Made by a program: the position numbers and the translations under genes. Below the pieces are notes generated by a model. It saw only the letters and a list, made by a program, of their open reading frames with translations, was not told where the DNA came from and made no database searches. 64,000 nucleotides of DNA from contig DAOQAG010000009.1 in NCBI GenBank assembly GCA_035353815.1, positions 1 to 64,000 of the forward strand, given 5' to 3'. The DNA is from JAKPUX01 sp035353815. Its GTDB lineage: Bacteria; Zhuqueibacterota; Zhuqueibacteria; Residuimicrobiales; Residuimicrobiaceae. Positions 43,973 to 52,541 of this stretch are shown here, one piece after another; position 1 is the first letter of the stretch; every line of letters starts with the position of its first letter.

Positions 43973-45235
43973 TCAGACGCGCCGGGAAAGTACCTCGTGC
44001 TCATAGCGCTGCACGGCGTCGATGAGGGCCGTGCCGGCGACGACGCCCTGGCTGGCGCAATAATAGGCATAGACGGCCGCCCATGGCAACGCCTTCGACT
44101 CTTCCAGCAGGGCCAGGCGCTCAAAATTTTGCCCATGGGCCTCGAATTCCCGCAGCCGCTCGATCGGCTCGAGCAGGGCTTGGAGGAACGCTTTCTGGGT
44201 GGCCCGGACGCCGATGACATAGGCGCCGATGCGGTTGATCGAGGCATCGAAGTAATCGAGGCCGATATGGACGCGCTCCACGGCGTCGGCGCGAACGATT
44301 TCCTGGCCCAGGGCGAGCAGCTCATCATCGAGAATCACCACATGGTCGCTATCCCAGCGCACACCGCGCGAGACGTGGAGCATAACTTCCGGCAGGAAGA
44401 GCAGCAGGGCGGAGATCTTGTCCGAGACCACCTCGGTCGGATGGAAATGACCGGTATCGAGAGTGACAACTACCTTGTTGCGCACACCATAGCCCATATA
44501 GAATTCGTGCGAGCCTACCGTGTAGCTTTCGCAGCCGATACCGAAGAGCTTGCTCTCGATGCAATCCTGCATCCAGGCGGCATTGGCTGGATAGGCAAAG
44601 ATCTGATCCAGGGAATCGCACAGGTTGCGGCGGTAAAGCAGGCGGTCGACGGTGAGATCCTTGCTGCCGTCGGGGATCCAGATGTTATGCATGCATTTCG
44701 ATCCCAACTGCCGGCCCATCTCCTCAGCGATCTTGCGACAGCGGATGACGTGTTCGATCCAGAAGGCGCGAATGGCGGGATCGCGATGGGAGAGGGTAAA
44801 GCCGTCCGCCGATTTCGCGTGCGAAAAGCAGGTGCAGTTAAAGTCCAGGGCATAGTTCCGGGCTTTGGCCCAGTCGATCCAGCTCTGGAAGTGGGCCGGT
44901 TCGATCTGGTCGCGGTCGATGCGCTGCCCGCCAAAGTCACCGTAAAAGGCATGGAGATTGACACGGTGCGGCCCCGGGATCAGGGCCATGGCGGCTTCGA
45001 TGTCCGCGCGCAGTTCGCTGATGGTGCGCGCCTTGCCGGGATAATGACCCGTCGCCTGAATGCCGCCGCTGAGGCCGCCCTCCGGATTTTCGAATCCGGC
45101 GACATCGTCGGCCTGCCAGCAGTGCAGCGAGATGGGCAGGCGCTCCATCAGGGCGAGGGCGCGATGCACATCGACGCCGATGGTGGCATACTGCGCGGCC
45201 GCCCCTGCAAATTCCTGTTCAATGTGTGGATTCAT
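43973..45235 (-). CDS. rhaA: L-rhamnose isomerase
   Basis: 420 aa from the ATG at 45235 (MNPHIEQ; GGAG 8 nt upstream), matching the start and length of E. coli RhaA (419). Converts L-rhamnose to L-rhamnulose in the cytoplasm. Near-identical blocks include SLHCWQADDVAGFENPEGGL, CFSHAKSADGFTLSH, NIWIPDGSKD, ESKLFGIGCESYTVGSHEFY, HFHPTEVVSDKISA and SRGVRWDSDHVV, with the Mn2+/Zn2+ His and Asp/Glu ligands. Overlaps the end of rhaB by 17 nt. A longer frame runs upstream but only as overlap with rhaB. Confidence 0.97.
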   Translation of the reverse strand: MNPHIEQEFAGAAAQYATIGVDVHRALALMERLPISLHCWQADDVAGFENPEGGLSGGIQATGHYPGKARTISELRADIEAAMALIPGPHRVNLHAFYGDFGGQRIDRDQIEPAHFQSWIDWAKARNYALDFNCTCFSHAKSADGFTLSHRDPAIRAFWIEHVIRCRKIAEEMGRQLGSKCMHNIWIPDGSKDLTVDRLLYRRNLCDSLDQIFAYPANAAWMQDCIESKLFGIGCESYTVGSHEFYMGYGVRNKVVVTLDTGHFHPTEVVSDKISALLLFLPEVMLHVSRGVRWDSDHVVILDDELLALGQEIVRADAVERVHIGLDYFDASINRIGAYVIGVRATQKAFLQALLEPIERLREFEAHGQNFERLALLEESKALPWAAVYAYYCASQGVVAGTALIDAVQRYEHEVLSRRV

Positions 45236-46736
45236 GTCGGGATTCTCCATTCCGTGTTGATTGCGTGATGACCTTGAGATAGCGTTCATATGACCGGGTC
45301 CAGTCCTGCTGCTGTTCGGGCTGATAGTTCTGCACCGCCACCGCCGCGCGGATGCAGGCGCGCATGGCCTGACGGTCGGGAAAGAGTCCGGCACTGCGCG
45401 CCTGGACCATGATATTGCCGATGGCGGTGGCTTCGGAGGGGCCGGCCACGACCGGGATGCCGAGGGCATTGGCGGTGAACTGGTTAAGCAAGGCGTTCTG
45501 CGATCCGCCGCCGATGACATGGAGCCTGGTAATGGGAAATCCCGCCAGGTGGCGCAGGCTCTCGAAGACCTGCCGGTAGCGCAGGGCGAGGCTCTCGAAA
45601 ATGGTGCGGGTGATCTCGCCCCGGCTTTGCGGCGCCGGCTGGCCGGTGCGCTCGCAAAAGTGGCGGATCGCTGCGACCATATCGGGCGGATTGGCAAAAC
45701 CGGCGTCATCCGGATCGATTGAGGCGGCGAACGGCGGCGCGGCTTCGGCTTCGGCAACCAGGCGAGGGTAGGCATTGGCATCGGCGTCCCCACCCCATTG
45801 TGCGCGGCAGCGCTCGAGCAGCCAGAGCCCGCAGATGTTTTTCAGGAAGCGGATCGTCCCGTCAATGCCGCCTTCATTGGTAAAATTGAGCGCAAAGCTC
45901 TCCTCATCGATAATGGGCGCCGGGCTTTCGATCCCCATCAGCGACCAGGTCCCCGAGCTCAGGTAGGCGAAATGGGCGTCGCTGGCCGGAACCGCAGCTA
46001 CCGCGGCGGCAGTATCATGCCCGGCGACCGCGATCACAGGCACCGGCCCCAGGCCGGTCTGTTTTTGCACTGCAGCGGTCAGGGTGCCGATGACCTCCCC
46101 CGGCAGGAGCATCCGCCCGAAGCGGGATTCGTCCATCCCCAGTGCCTCCAGAAGGGTCCGGTCGAATGTTTTGCTGCGCGCATCGAGCAGCTGTGAGGTC
46201 GAGGCGATAGTATACTCAGCCGCCATTTCCCCGGTCAGCATATAGGAAAAGGCATCGGGCATAAAGAGCACCTTGGCTGCTGCGGCGAGCGCAGCGGAGT
46301 GGTGCGCGCGCATGGCGTGCAGCTGGAAGAGCGAGTTGAAATTCATGAACTGAATGCCGGTGGTGCGGTAAACCTCGTCCCGCGGAACGATCCTGAAAAA
46401 GCTCTCCTGAGCGCCGGCGGTATGGGGATCGCGATAACTGTAGGGATTGCCGAGTAATTCACCGTTCGGCGCAAAGCAGACAAAATCGACGCCCCAGGTA
46501 TCGATGCCGATGGAGGTGATGGCGATCTGTCGCTCCGCAGCGAGGTGGAGCCCCTCAAGGATAGCCTGATAGAGGCCAAGAAAATCCCAGTAATAATGGC
46601 CGTTCGCGGTGATGATCTTGTTGGGAAAGCGGCTCAATTCCTGCAGCTCCAGCCTGCCCTCCCCAACCGATCCGAGGATGAGGCGCCCGCTGGTGGCGCC
46701 GAGATCCACGGCGATAAAGTTCCTGGCTGTTGTCAT
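45219..46736 (-). CDS. rhaB: L-rhamnulokinase
   Basis: 505 aa from the ATG at 46736. An in-frame GTG two codons earlier (46742) has AAGGA 5 nt upstream and may be the true start. FGGY-family kinase that phosphorylates L-rhamnulose at O1. Signatures: VDLGATSGR (ATP site), SIGIDTWGVDFV, YRDPHT, LLMPDAFSY-like FMPDAFSYMLTGE, AVAGHDTAAAVAA, AYLSSGTWSLMG and VIGGGSQNALLNQFTA. First gene of the rhamnose operon. No rhamnulose-1-phosphate aldolase gene lies in the window. Confidence 0.97.
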   Translation of the reverse strand: MTTARNFIAVDLGATSGRLILGSVGEGRLELQELSRFPNKIITANGHYYWDFLGLYQAILEGLHLAAERQIAITSIGIDTWGVDFVCFAPNGELLGNPYSYRDPHTAGAQESFFRIVPRDEVYRTTGIQFMNFNSLFQLHAMRAHHSAALAAAAKVLFMPDAFSYMLTGEMAAEYTIASTSQLLDARSKTFDRTLLEALGMDESRFGRMLLPGEVIGTLTAAVQKQTGLGPVPVIAVAGHDTAAAVAAVPASDAHFAYLSSGTWSLMGIESPAPIIDEESFALNFTNEGGIDGTIRFLKNICGLWLLERCRAQWGGDADANAYPRLVAEAEAAPPFAASIDPDDAGFANPPDMVAAIRHFCERTGQPAPQSRGEITRTIFESLALRYRQVFESLRHLAGFPITRLHVIGGGSQNALLNQFTANALGIPVVAGPSEATAIGNIMVQARSAGLFPDRQAMRACIRAAVAVQNYQPEQQQDWTRSYERYLKVITQSTRNGESRHESTH

Positions 46737-47031
46737 GACCACACCATTCCTTCTGCGATATCGGGAGCACCCTCTCCCTGTCCTGCTGCAACGATCCGTC
46801 CGCGCGGCCGCTCTTTTTTGCTTGATCGCGATGCCCTGAGGCACTAAATTGGCATGCTGCAACGAAAAGCGTCCAACCTCACCCTTAACTGTGCTGAAAA
46901 GGGATCACGATGCTGTGCGGTTTCCCGGTCCGGCTTGTCGCCCTCATAGCCGCCGCATCGCAGGGCCAGGGACCCCTCCTTCAGCGTGTGCACCGCAACC
47001 GAACCACAACCTTGCGCCGGGCCAAAAGAGA
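46737..47031. other. 295-bp divergent control region between rhaB and yhhN-like gene
   Basis: No coding content. It holds a repeated tgctgcaacga at 46784-46794 and 46855-46865 (71 bp apart), an AT-richer stretch around 46812-46852, and no convincing -10/-35 pair that I can defend. The rhaB promoter and any rhamnose operator should lie here. Confidence 0.5.
46784..46865. repeat. 11-bp direct repeat upstream of rhaB
   Basis: tgctgcaacga at 46784-46794 and 46855-46865, both within 130 bp of the rhaB start. Candidate regulator sites or another short duplication. Confidence 0.45.
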
Positions 47032-47700
47032 ATGAAAAACAAGCGCATCCTTCCTATCTTGATTCCGGCCACTGCATTGGCCACGCTGTTCCTTCCCCGG
47101 GCTGGGGCTGGCTGGCACGGGCTGATCTACTTCTTCAAACCGCTGACGACCGGGCTCATTTTGCTGCTGGCGTTGAGTCCGGGCTCCGCGGCGGGGCATC
47201 CCTGCCGCCGCCCGGTCGCCGTGGGCCTGCTCTTTTCGCTGACGGGCGATATCTTGCTCATGCTGCCCCGGCAGATCTTTATCGGCGGGCTGGCCGCCTT
47301 CTTCCTCGCTCACCTCTGCTATCTCCGCGCCTTCACGCGTGATGTGCCGTTCCTGCCGCGGCGATCGCCTCTGCTTCTGCTCATGCCGGCCCTGGCGGTT
47401 TTGCGGTTGATCTGGCCGGGAGTTCCCCTCGCCCTGCGCCTGCCGGTCCTGCTCTATCTGGCGGTCCTCTCTGCCCTGGCCGTACAGTGCTGCGGCCGCG
47501 CCTTGACGCTCCGGAACCGCTCGGGCAGGCTGGCGGCCGCCGGCGCCCTGCTGTTCTTCTGTTCCGACGCCCTGCTGGCCGTCAACCGGTTCGCCATGCC
47601 GCTCCCATCGGCCGGGCTGTGGATCCTGGGCACCTATTATCCAGCGCAGTGGCTCCTGGCCGCCGCGGTGCAGAGCGATCAGCCGGCTGCGGGCCAATGA
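47032..47700 (+). CDS. YhhN/TMEM86 family membrane protein (lysoplasmalogenase-like)
   Basis: 222 aa from the ATG at 47032, beginning MKNKRILPIL; the frame extends upstream but only through the control region. About eight membrane helices. Family marks are FFKPLTTGLILLLAL, LLFSLTGDILLMLP and FFCSDALLAV, which carry conserved Lys, Asp and Ser-Asp residues. Characterised members hydrolyse the vinyl-ether bond of lysoplasmalogens. It stands alone on the plus strand between two minus-strand operons and has no evident link to sugar use. Confidence 0.82.
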   Translation: MKNKRILPILIPATALATLFLPRAGAGWHGLIYFFKPLTTGLILLLALSPGSAAGHPCRRPVAVGLLFSLTGDILLMLPRQIFIGGLAAFFLAHLCYLRAFTRDVPFLPRRSPLLLLMPALAVLRLIWPGVPLALRLPVLLYLAVLSALAVQCCGRALTLRNRSGRLAAAGALLFFCSDALLAVNRFAMPLPSAGLWILGTYYPAQWLLAAAVQSDQPAAGQ

Positions 47701-47714
47701 GCGCTACCCTTTGC

Positions 47715-47789
47715 GCTGAAACCCCTTGTCCAGGATTTCATCTGGGCTGAAACCCCTTGCATCGGGTGCCATCTGTGCTGAAATCCTTG
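47715..47789. repeat. 31-bp tandem repeat between converging genes
   Basis: gctgaaaccccttg at 47715 and 47746 and gctgaaatccttg at 47777, exactly 31 bp apart, with a shared catctg before the second and third copies. Lies between the yhhN-like stop and the duplicated ROK tail. Confidence 0.85.
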
Positions 47790-47814
47790 TATCCGCAGCT
47801 GCCGGGTCGGTCAA

Positions 47815-47916
47815 CATCTTCTCCCCGGCCTTGAGGACCACGCAGAGAAATCCAGCTTCTTCCCCGCCGCCCGTCCGGATTACATTCTCTCTTCGGCCTT
47901 GAGGGCCACACAGAGA
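47815..47916 (-). repeat. duplicated 3' end of the ROK kinase gene
   Basis: 47883-47916, inside the last codons of the ROK gene (LCVALKAEERM), and 47815-47848 downstream agree at 28 of 34 positions, 68 bp apart. The downstream copy would read LCVVLKAGEKM in another frame, so the encoded sequence is still recognisable. Confidence 0.85.
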
Positions 47917-48848
47917 GCGGCGAAATCGCCGATCTTTTCCCCCAGTGCCGCCGGGACGATATGGCAGACTGCGGCGGCGCCGGGCAGAGCTTCGGCCGCG
48001 ATGATCCGACGCGCCGGCGCCAGGAGCAATTCGCCGAGACGCACGCCCATGCTGCCGATGAGGATCAGCTCGGGATTGAGCAGGTCGATGAGCAAGGCGA
48101 GCCCTTTGCCGAGGTAGCAGCCGCTCGTCTCGACCACCTTCAACGCGAGGAGGTCGCCGGCCAGGGCCCACTCGACCACATCCCTGCCGGTCACCTCGCC
48201 CGGCGCCTTGTAACGCGCGAGCATGGCCTCCCGCCCCGCCTCTTCGGCCAGACAGAGCAGCTCGATTGCCATCATCTGCGCCAGTCCGGTGCCGCTGCAA
48301 AAGCCCTCGAACGAACCCCGTTTGTGATAGCCGATGGGCCCATCCGCCTCGAGCCGGATATGACCGGCCTCGCCGCCGTAATCGTTGGTGCCGGTGAATA
48401 GCCGGCCATCCAGGATCAATCCCGCCCCCAGCCCCGTGCCGAAGGTGAGAAAAATCATGTTGCGGCAGCCCTTGCCGGCGCCGAAACGCCACTCGGCGAC
48501 CGCCCCGGCATTGGCGTCATTCTCCAGAAAAACCGGCAAGCCAAAGGTCTCGTGCAGGATATCGACGACGGGCACGTGGTCCCACCCCGGCAGATTGGGA
48601 GGCGCCAGGATCACTCCACGCTTGCTGTCCAGCGGACCGCCGCAGCTGATACCGATGGCGCGGGCCGGACGCTGCGTCAGGAATCCGGCGACAATCGTTT
48701 TGATCCGCGCCAGCGTCTCTTCCCAGCCGCCGGCGCCCACGGCGGTCGCGAACTGTTCGCGCTGCACCAAATGACCGCCAGCCTCCATGCGCAGCACGGC
48801 CGATTTGGTGCCGCCGATGTCGATGCCGATATATTCGTGCTGTTCCAT
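47880..48848 (-). CDS. ROK family sugar kinase, second copy
   Basis: 322 aa. IGIDIGGTKSAVLR at the N-terminus, catalytic Asp in ENDANAGAVAEW, FGTGLGAGLI, and GGEAGHIRLEADG with the conserved Glu and His. The zinc motif is replaced by GSFEGFCSGTGLAQ, so the usual three Cys are not kept. No HTH domain, hence a kinase. It ends the long mannosidase operon and follows an FHS-type permease by 27 bp, so mannose or glucose phosphorylation is likely. Its 3' end is repeated downstream. Confidence 0.9.
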   Translation of the reverse strand: MEQHEYIGIDIGGTKSAVLRMEAGGHLVQREQFATAVGAGGWEETLARIKTIVAGFLTQRPARAIGISCGGPLDSKRGVILAPPNLPGWDHVPVVDILHETFGLPVFLENDANAGAVAEWRFGAGKGCRNMIFLTFGTGLGAGLILDGRLFTGTNDYGGEAGHIRLEADGPIGYHKRGSFEGFCSGTGLAQMMAIELLCLAEEAGREAMLARYKAPGEVTGRDVVEWALAGDLLALKVVETSGCYLGKGLALLIDLLNPELILIGSMGVRLGELLLAPARRIIAAEALPGAAAVCHIVPAALGEKIGDFAALCVALKAEERM

Positions 48849-48875
48849 AACCCGATCGCTCCCTTTGCCGGCGGC

Positions 48876-50126
48876 TCAGACCGCAACGACAGGCTCGTTT
48901 TTGCCGGGCTTGTACCCGTTCAGGGCGTAGAAGAGAATAAAAAGATAGCATACCAGCGGCAGGATATAGGAGGCGTGCAAGCCCAGCACCGGCCAATCCG
49001 CCAGGACGCCTTGCAGGAGCGGCAGAACCGCCCCGCCGACCGGCGCCATGACGAGAATTCCCGAGGCCTTGATGGTATAATCGCCCAGGCCATCGATGGC
49101 CATGGCGAAGATATTGGACCACATGATGGAGTTACATAAACCGGTCAGCAGCATGGTCCACATCGCTACGCGACCCCGCGTCAGGATCGTCGCCCCGACC
49201 AACACAAAGGCGCCAACCGCGGCCCAGGCCAGAACCCGCGGAGCGCGCACCCGTTGCAGGATGGCCGAGCCGGCAAAGCGCCCGATCATCAGGCCCCCCC
49301 AGTAGAGGGGGATGTATTTGGCGGCGGTCTGCGCGGGCAGGCCGGCGATATACGGCTCGCCGAGAAAGCTGACGATGAAACTGCCGATCGACACCTCCGC
49401 CCCGACATAGAGGGTCAGGGCGATCACGCCCAGGCGCAGCTGCCGGAAGCGCAGGACTTGGCCCGGGACCTTTTTATGGTCCGTGCTCATGACCGCCGGC
49501 AAGTGGGCGAAGATGAAAAAGCCGGCCATGATGAAGGCCGCCACCGCCAGGCCGATATACGGCCCCTGCACGGAAGCCGCCTGGGCGGCACTGCTGCTGT
49601 ACTGACCGAGGATGAGATAGGCGCCGAAGAGCGGCGCAAGGGTCGTCGCAGCCGAATTGACCCCCTGGGCGAGATTGAGACGGCTGGAAGCGGTCTCAGG
49701 CGCCCCGAGGATGGAAACATAGGGATTGCCGACGACCTGTAGAAAGACATTGCCGGAGGCCATGACGAAAAGTCCGAAGAGGAAAAGCCCATAGGAGATC
49801 AAGCTCGCGGCCGGCAGAAAGATCAGGCAGCCGATGCCTACGATCGCCAGCCCGAGGACGATGCCCTGCTTGTAGCCGATCCGGCCGATGATCCGGCTGG
49901 CCGGGATCGCCATGGTAAAATAGGCGCCGAAATAGCAGAACTGGATCAGCATGGTCTGGGTGTAGTTCATGTTGAAGAGGCTTTTCAGGTGGGGGATCAG
50001 CACGTCGTTGAGAGAGACGATGGCGCCCCACATAAAAAAGAGCGAGGTCATCAACAGGAAAGCCGCTTTATACGGGTTCTTGCGTGCCGCACGGGGGGCG
50101 GTGACAGGGGCAGTGGCGTGATTCAT
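48876..50126 (-). CDS. FHS family MFS sugar permease (GluP/FucP-like)
   Basis: 416 aa from the ATG at 50126 (AAGGA 7 nt upstream). Twelve membrane helices. Family marks include FFMWGAIVSLNDVLIPHLKS, QFCYFGAYFTMAIPAS, NVFLQVVGNPYVSILG and RLNLAQGVNSAATTLAP, close to glucose/galactose/mannose and fucose H+ symporters. It would bring in the mannose set free by the GH92 enzymes encoded just upstream and hand it to the ROK kinase. Confidence 0.92.
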   Translation of the reverse strand: MNHATAPVTAPRAARKNPYKAAFLLMTSLFFMWGAIVSLNDVLIPHLKSLFNMNYTQTMLIQFCYFGAYFTMAIPASRIIGRIGYKQGIVLGLAIVGIGCLIFLPAASLISYGLFLFGLFVMASGNVFLQVVGNPYVSILGAPETASSRLNLAQGVNSAATTLAPLFGAYLILGQYSSSAAQAASVQGPYIGLAVAAFIMAGFFIFAHLPAVMSTDHKKVPGQVLRFRQLRLGVIALTLYVGAEVSIGSFIVSFLGEPYIAGLPAQTAAKYIPLYWGGLMIGRFAGSAILQRVRAPRVLAWAAVGAFVLVGATILTRGRVAMWTMLLTGLCNSIMWSNIFAMAIDGLGDYTIKASGILVMAPVGGAVLPLLQGVLADWPVLGLHASYILPLVCYLFILFYALNGYKPGKNEPVVAV

Positions 50127-50225
50127 GTTCAATTCCTTTGCAGTGGGTTGCGGCACTGAAGCGGGCCGGATTCGCGCCGGCCGGGCCAGGGGCGGACGCG
50201 CAGCGGAAGCCCGCAGGGAGCGGAT

Positions 50226-52529
50226 TTACTCGCTCATGGAGAAAGGCCGGGATGTCCGGGCTTTGCCGTAGACCGGCGATGGCCGGCCGCTCATGGTGAA
50301 TTCGATGCGGCCGCCTGCGGCGATATCGGCATGATTGAGATAGAGGTTGTCATAGATCCGGCCGTTCAGTTTCACCGCAGCGATGTAGGGCTGTTTTTCG
50401 CCGTTGTGGAGGCTCTGGATGACAAACTTGTTGCCGTTCGGCAGATGCAGTGTCGCCCGGGCAAAGCCAGGCGTGCCGATGACATATTGCGGTGTTCCGG
50501 GACACACCGGGTAAAAACCGAGTTTGGAAAAAATATACCAGGCGGACATTTGTCCCGAATCGTCATTGCCGCTCAGTCCGCCAGGTCCGGTGCCATATTC
50601 ATCGTGCAGCACCTGCCGCACCAGCTCCTGGGTCCGGTCCGGCCGGCCGGAAAAGCAGTAGAGATAGGGGATCTGGTGGCAGGGTTCATTGCCGTGCCAG
50701 TACTGGCCGCTCGTGAACAGGGTATCGAGGCGGTCATTGAAACGGGATTCGCCGCCCATCAGCCCGATCAGCCCGGCGATATCGTGCGGCACATACCAGG
50801 TGTAGTGCTGCGGGGTCCCCTCGGTGATATAGGGCATGCGCGCGGTCGGGACAAAGGCTTCCGCCCAGCGGCCGTCGGCATGGCGCCCGCGCACATACCC
50901 GGCCGCCGCATCGAATACCTTGCGGTAACCGAGGGCACGCCGGCTCAGGGTGTCATAGTCGGCGGTCTTGCCGAGCTGCCTGGCCACCTGGGCCAGGACA
51001 AAATCATCATAGCCGTATTCGAGGGTGCGCGATACCTGCTCGCCGTCGTGAAAGGCATAAGGGACGGGATCCTCGAGGGGGATAAAACCATAGCGGCGGT
51101 AGGAGGCAAGGGCTCTGCGGCCCATCCCGTCCTTGTAGTCGCTGGAATCCCGCGGCGAATCGAAGGCGTTCCGCCGCATGCAGGCATAGGCCCGGTCGAT
51201 GTCAAAGCCGCGGATGCCCTTGATCCAGGCGTCCCCGAGTACGGCGATGGCATGGTCGCCGATCATGGCCGAGGTATAGCTGCTCCACATGGGAAAGATC
51301 GGCAGCCATCCCCCCTGTTCGGCCTTGAGCAACAGCGAACGCATCATATTGCTGCTTTTTTCCGGGAAGAGCAGGGTATAGAGGGGATGCAAGGCCCGAT
51401 AGGTGTCCCACAAGGAAAAGTCATCATAATAGTCAAAACCCGCCGTCTTGTGGATCGTCGAGTCCGCGGCAAAGCCGGGATAGGAACCGTCGACGTCGCT
51501 GACGATGCGCGGCTGCTGCAGGCAGTGATAGAAGGCGGTATAGAATCGGGTCATCTCCGTGCTGCTCGCGCCCTCGATCTTGATGCGGCCGAGCAGGCGG
51601 TTCCATTCCTGGCGCAGGAGGCGGCGCGTCCGGGCGAAATCCCAGTCCGGGATCTCGGCCTCGAGGTTCCGGCGTGCCGCTGCGATGCTGGTGAAGGAGG
51701 TGCCCACGCGGGCCATGACCTTTTGGCCGGGCGCCGGGGCAAAGCTGACAAAGGCGCCCGCCTCCGGCTGCGCGTTGACACTGCTCTGGTGATAGCAGGG
51801 AACCTCCTGGGTATAGACGCCCCAGTTGGCAAAGGCGCGATCGAATTGAACGACAAAATAGCCGCTGATGCCGGCCGGTTTTCCTGTGCCTTGATAGATC
51901 CGGTGCACGGGATTATAGCCGGCGATCTCATTCCGCCCGGGATCGATGCGTACGTATCCGAGTCCCTCATCGCTGTTGGGCTGGAGGAGGATATGCGCTG
52001 AATCGCCTCCGGCGAAGGTGAAAGAGAAGAGCCCGCATCGGGTGGTCGCAGTCATCTCCACCTCGATCCCATGCTCCTCGAGCAGGACACGATAATAATC
52101 GGGCGCCGCGGTCTCCCGGGTGTGGCTGAAGCGGCTGGCGCGGGCCTCCGGGCGGAAGCGCAGCGCCCCCGCCAGGGGCATGATCGTAAAGCTGCCATAA
52201 TCCTGGGTGCACGAGCCGCTGAGCCAGTGGGTGGCGCGAAATCCCTGGATTAGCGAGTCGGTGTAGTAATAGGGGGCGTGACATTTCGTCTCGGTGTCGC
52301 GGGTTTGCGGCGTCCAGTTGGTCATGCCGAAGGGCATGGTGACCGCCGGCACGACCTGGGCATAGGCCTCGAGCTTTTCCGAGTGGCGCAGGGCGCTTGG
52401 GGTCCTGGCCGGCCCGGTGCCGATCAGGGGGTCGACATGATCGATGAGGCTGCTGGCGCCATGCCTGGCGCAGCCGGCGGCCAGCAGGGCGGCCACAGAA
52501 AGCAATAGCAGAGACTGCAGTTTTCGCAT
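50226..52529 (-). CDS. GH92 exo-alpha-mannosidase, lipoprotein
   Basis: 767 aa. The N-terminus LLLLSVAALLAAGCARH is a lipoprotein signal with lipobox Cys at about residue 20, so it is membrane-anchored. N-terminal sandwich, then barrel with the complete active site: WHGNEPCHQIPYLY (general acid Glu615) and SGNDDSGQMSAWYIFSKLGFYPV. GH92 enzymes are Ca2+-dependent inverting alpha-mannosidases, many for alpha-1,2 links. The gene starts 12 bp after the stop of another GH92 gene; no clear ribosome site, so coupling is possible. Confidence 0.94.
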   Translation of the reverse strand: MRKLQSLLLLSVAALLAAGCARHGASSLIDHVDPLIGTGPARTPSALRHSEKLEAYAQVVPAVTMPFGMTNWTPQTRDTETKCHAPYYYTDSLIQGFRATHWLSGSCTQDYGSFTIMPLAGALRFRPEARASRFSHTRETAAPDYYRVLLEEHGIEVEMTATTRCGLFSFTFAGGDSAHILLQPNSDEGLGYVRIDPGRNEIAGYNPVHRIYQGTGKPAGISGYFVVQFDRAFANWGVYTQEVPCYHQSSVNAQPEAGAFVSFAPAPGQKVMARVGTSFTSIAAARRNLEAEIPDWDFARTRRLLRQEWNRLLGRIKIEGASSTEMTRFYTAFYHCLQQPRIVSDVDGSYPGFAADSTIHKTAGFDYYDDFSLWDTYRALHPLYTLLFPEKSSNMMRSLLLKAEQGGWLPIFPMWSSYTSAMIGDHAIAVLGDAWIKGIRGFDIDRAYACMRRNAFDSPRDSSDYKDGMGRRALASYRRYGFIPLEDPVPYAFHDGEQVSRTLEYGYDDFVLAQVARQLGKTADYDTLSRRALGYRKVFDAAAGYVRGRHADGRWAEAFVPTARMPYITEGTPQHYTWYVPHDIAGLIGLMGGESRFNDRLDTLFTSGQYWHGNEPCHQIPYLYCFSGRPDRTQELVRQVLHDEYGTGPGGLSGNDDSGQMSAWYIFSKLGFYPVCPGTPQYVIGTPGFARATLHLPNGNKFVIQSLHNGEKQPYIAAVKLNGRIYDNLYLNHADIAAGGRIEFTMSGRPSPVYGKARTSRPFSMSE

Positions 52530-52541
52530 GGATATTCTCGC

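Noticed and set aside
47704..48492. Alternative frame overlapping the ROK kinase gene
   Set aside because: It is a shifted reading of the ROK gene plus its tail copy; only the last residues look meaningful because of the duplication.
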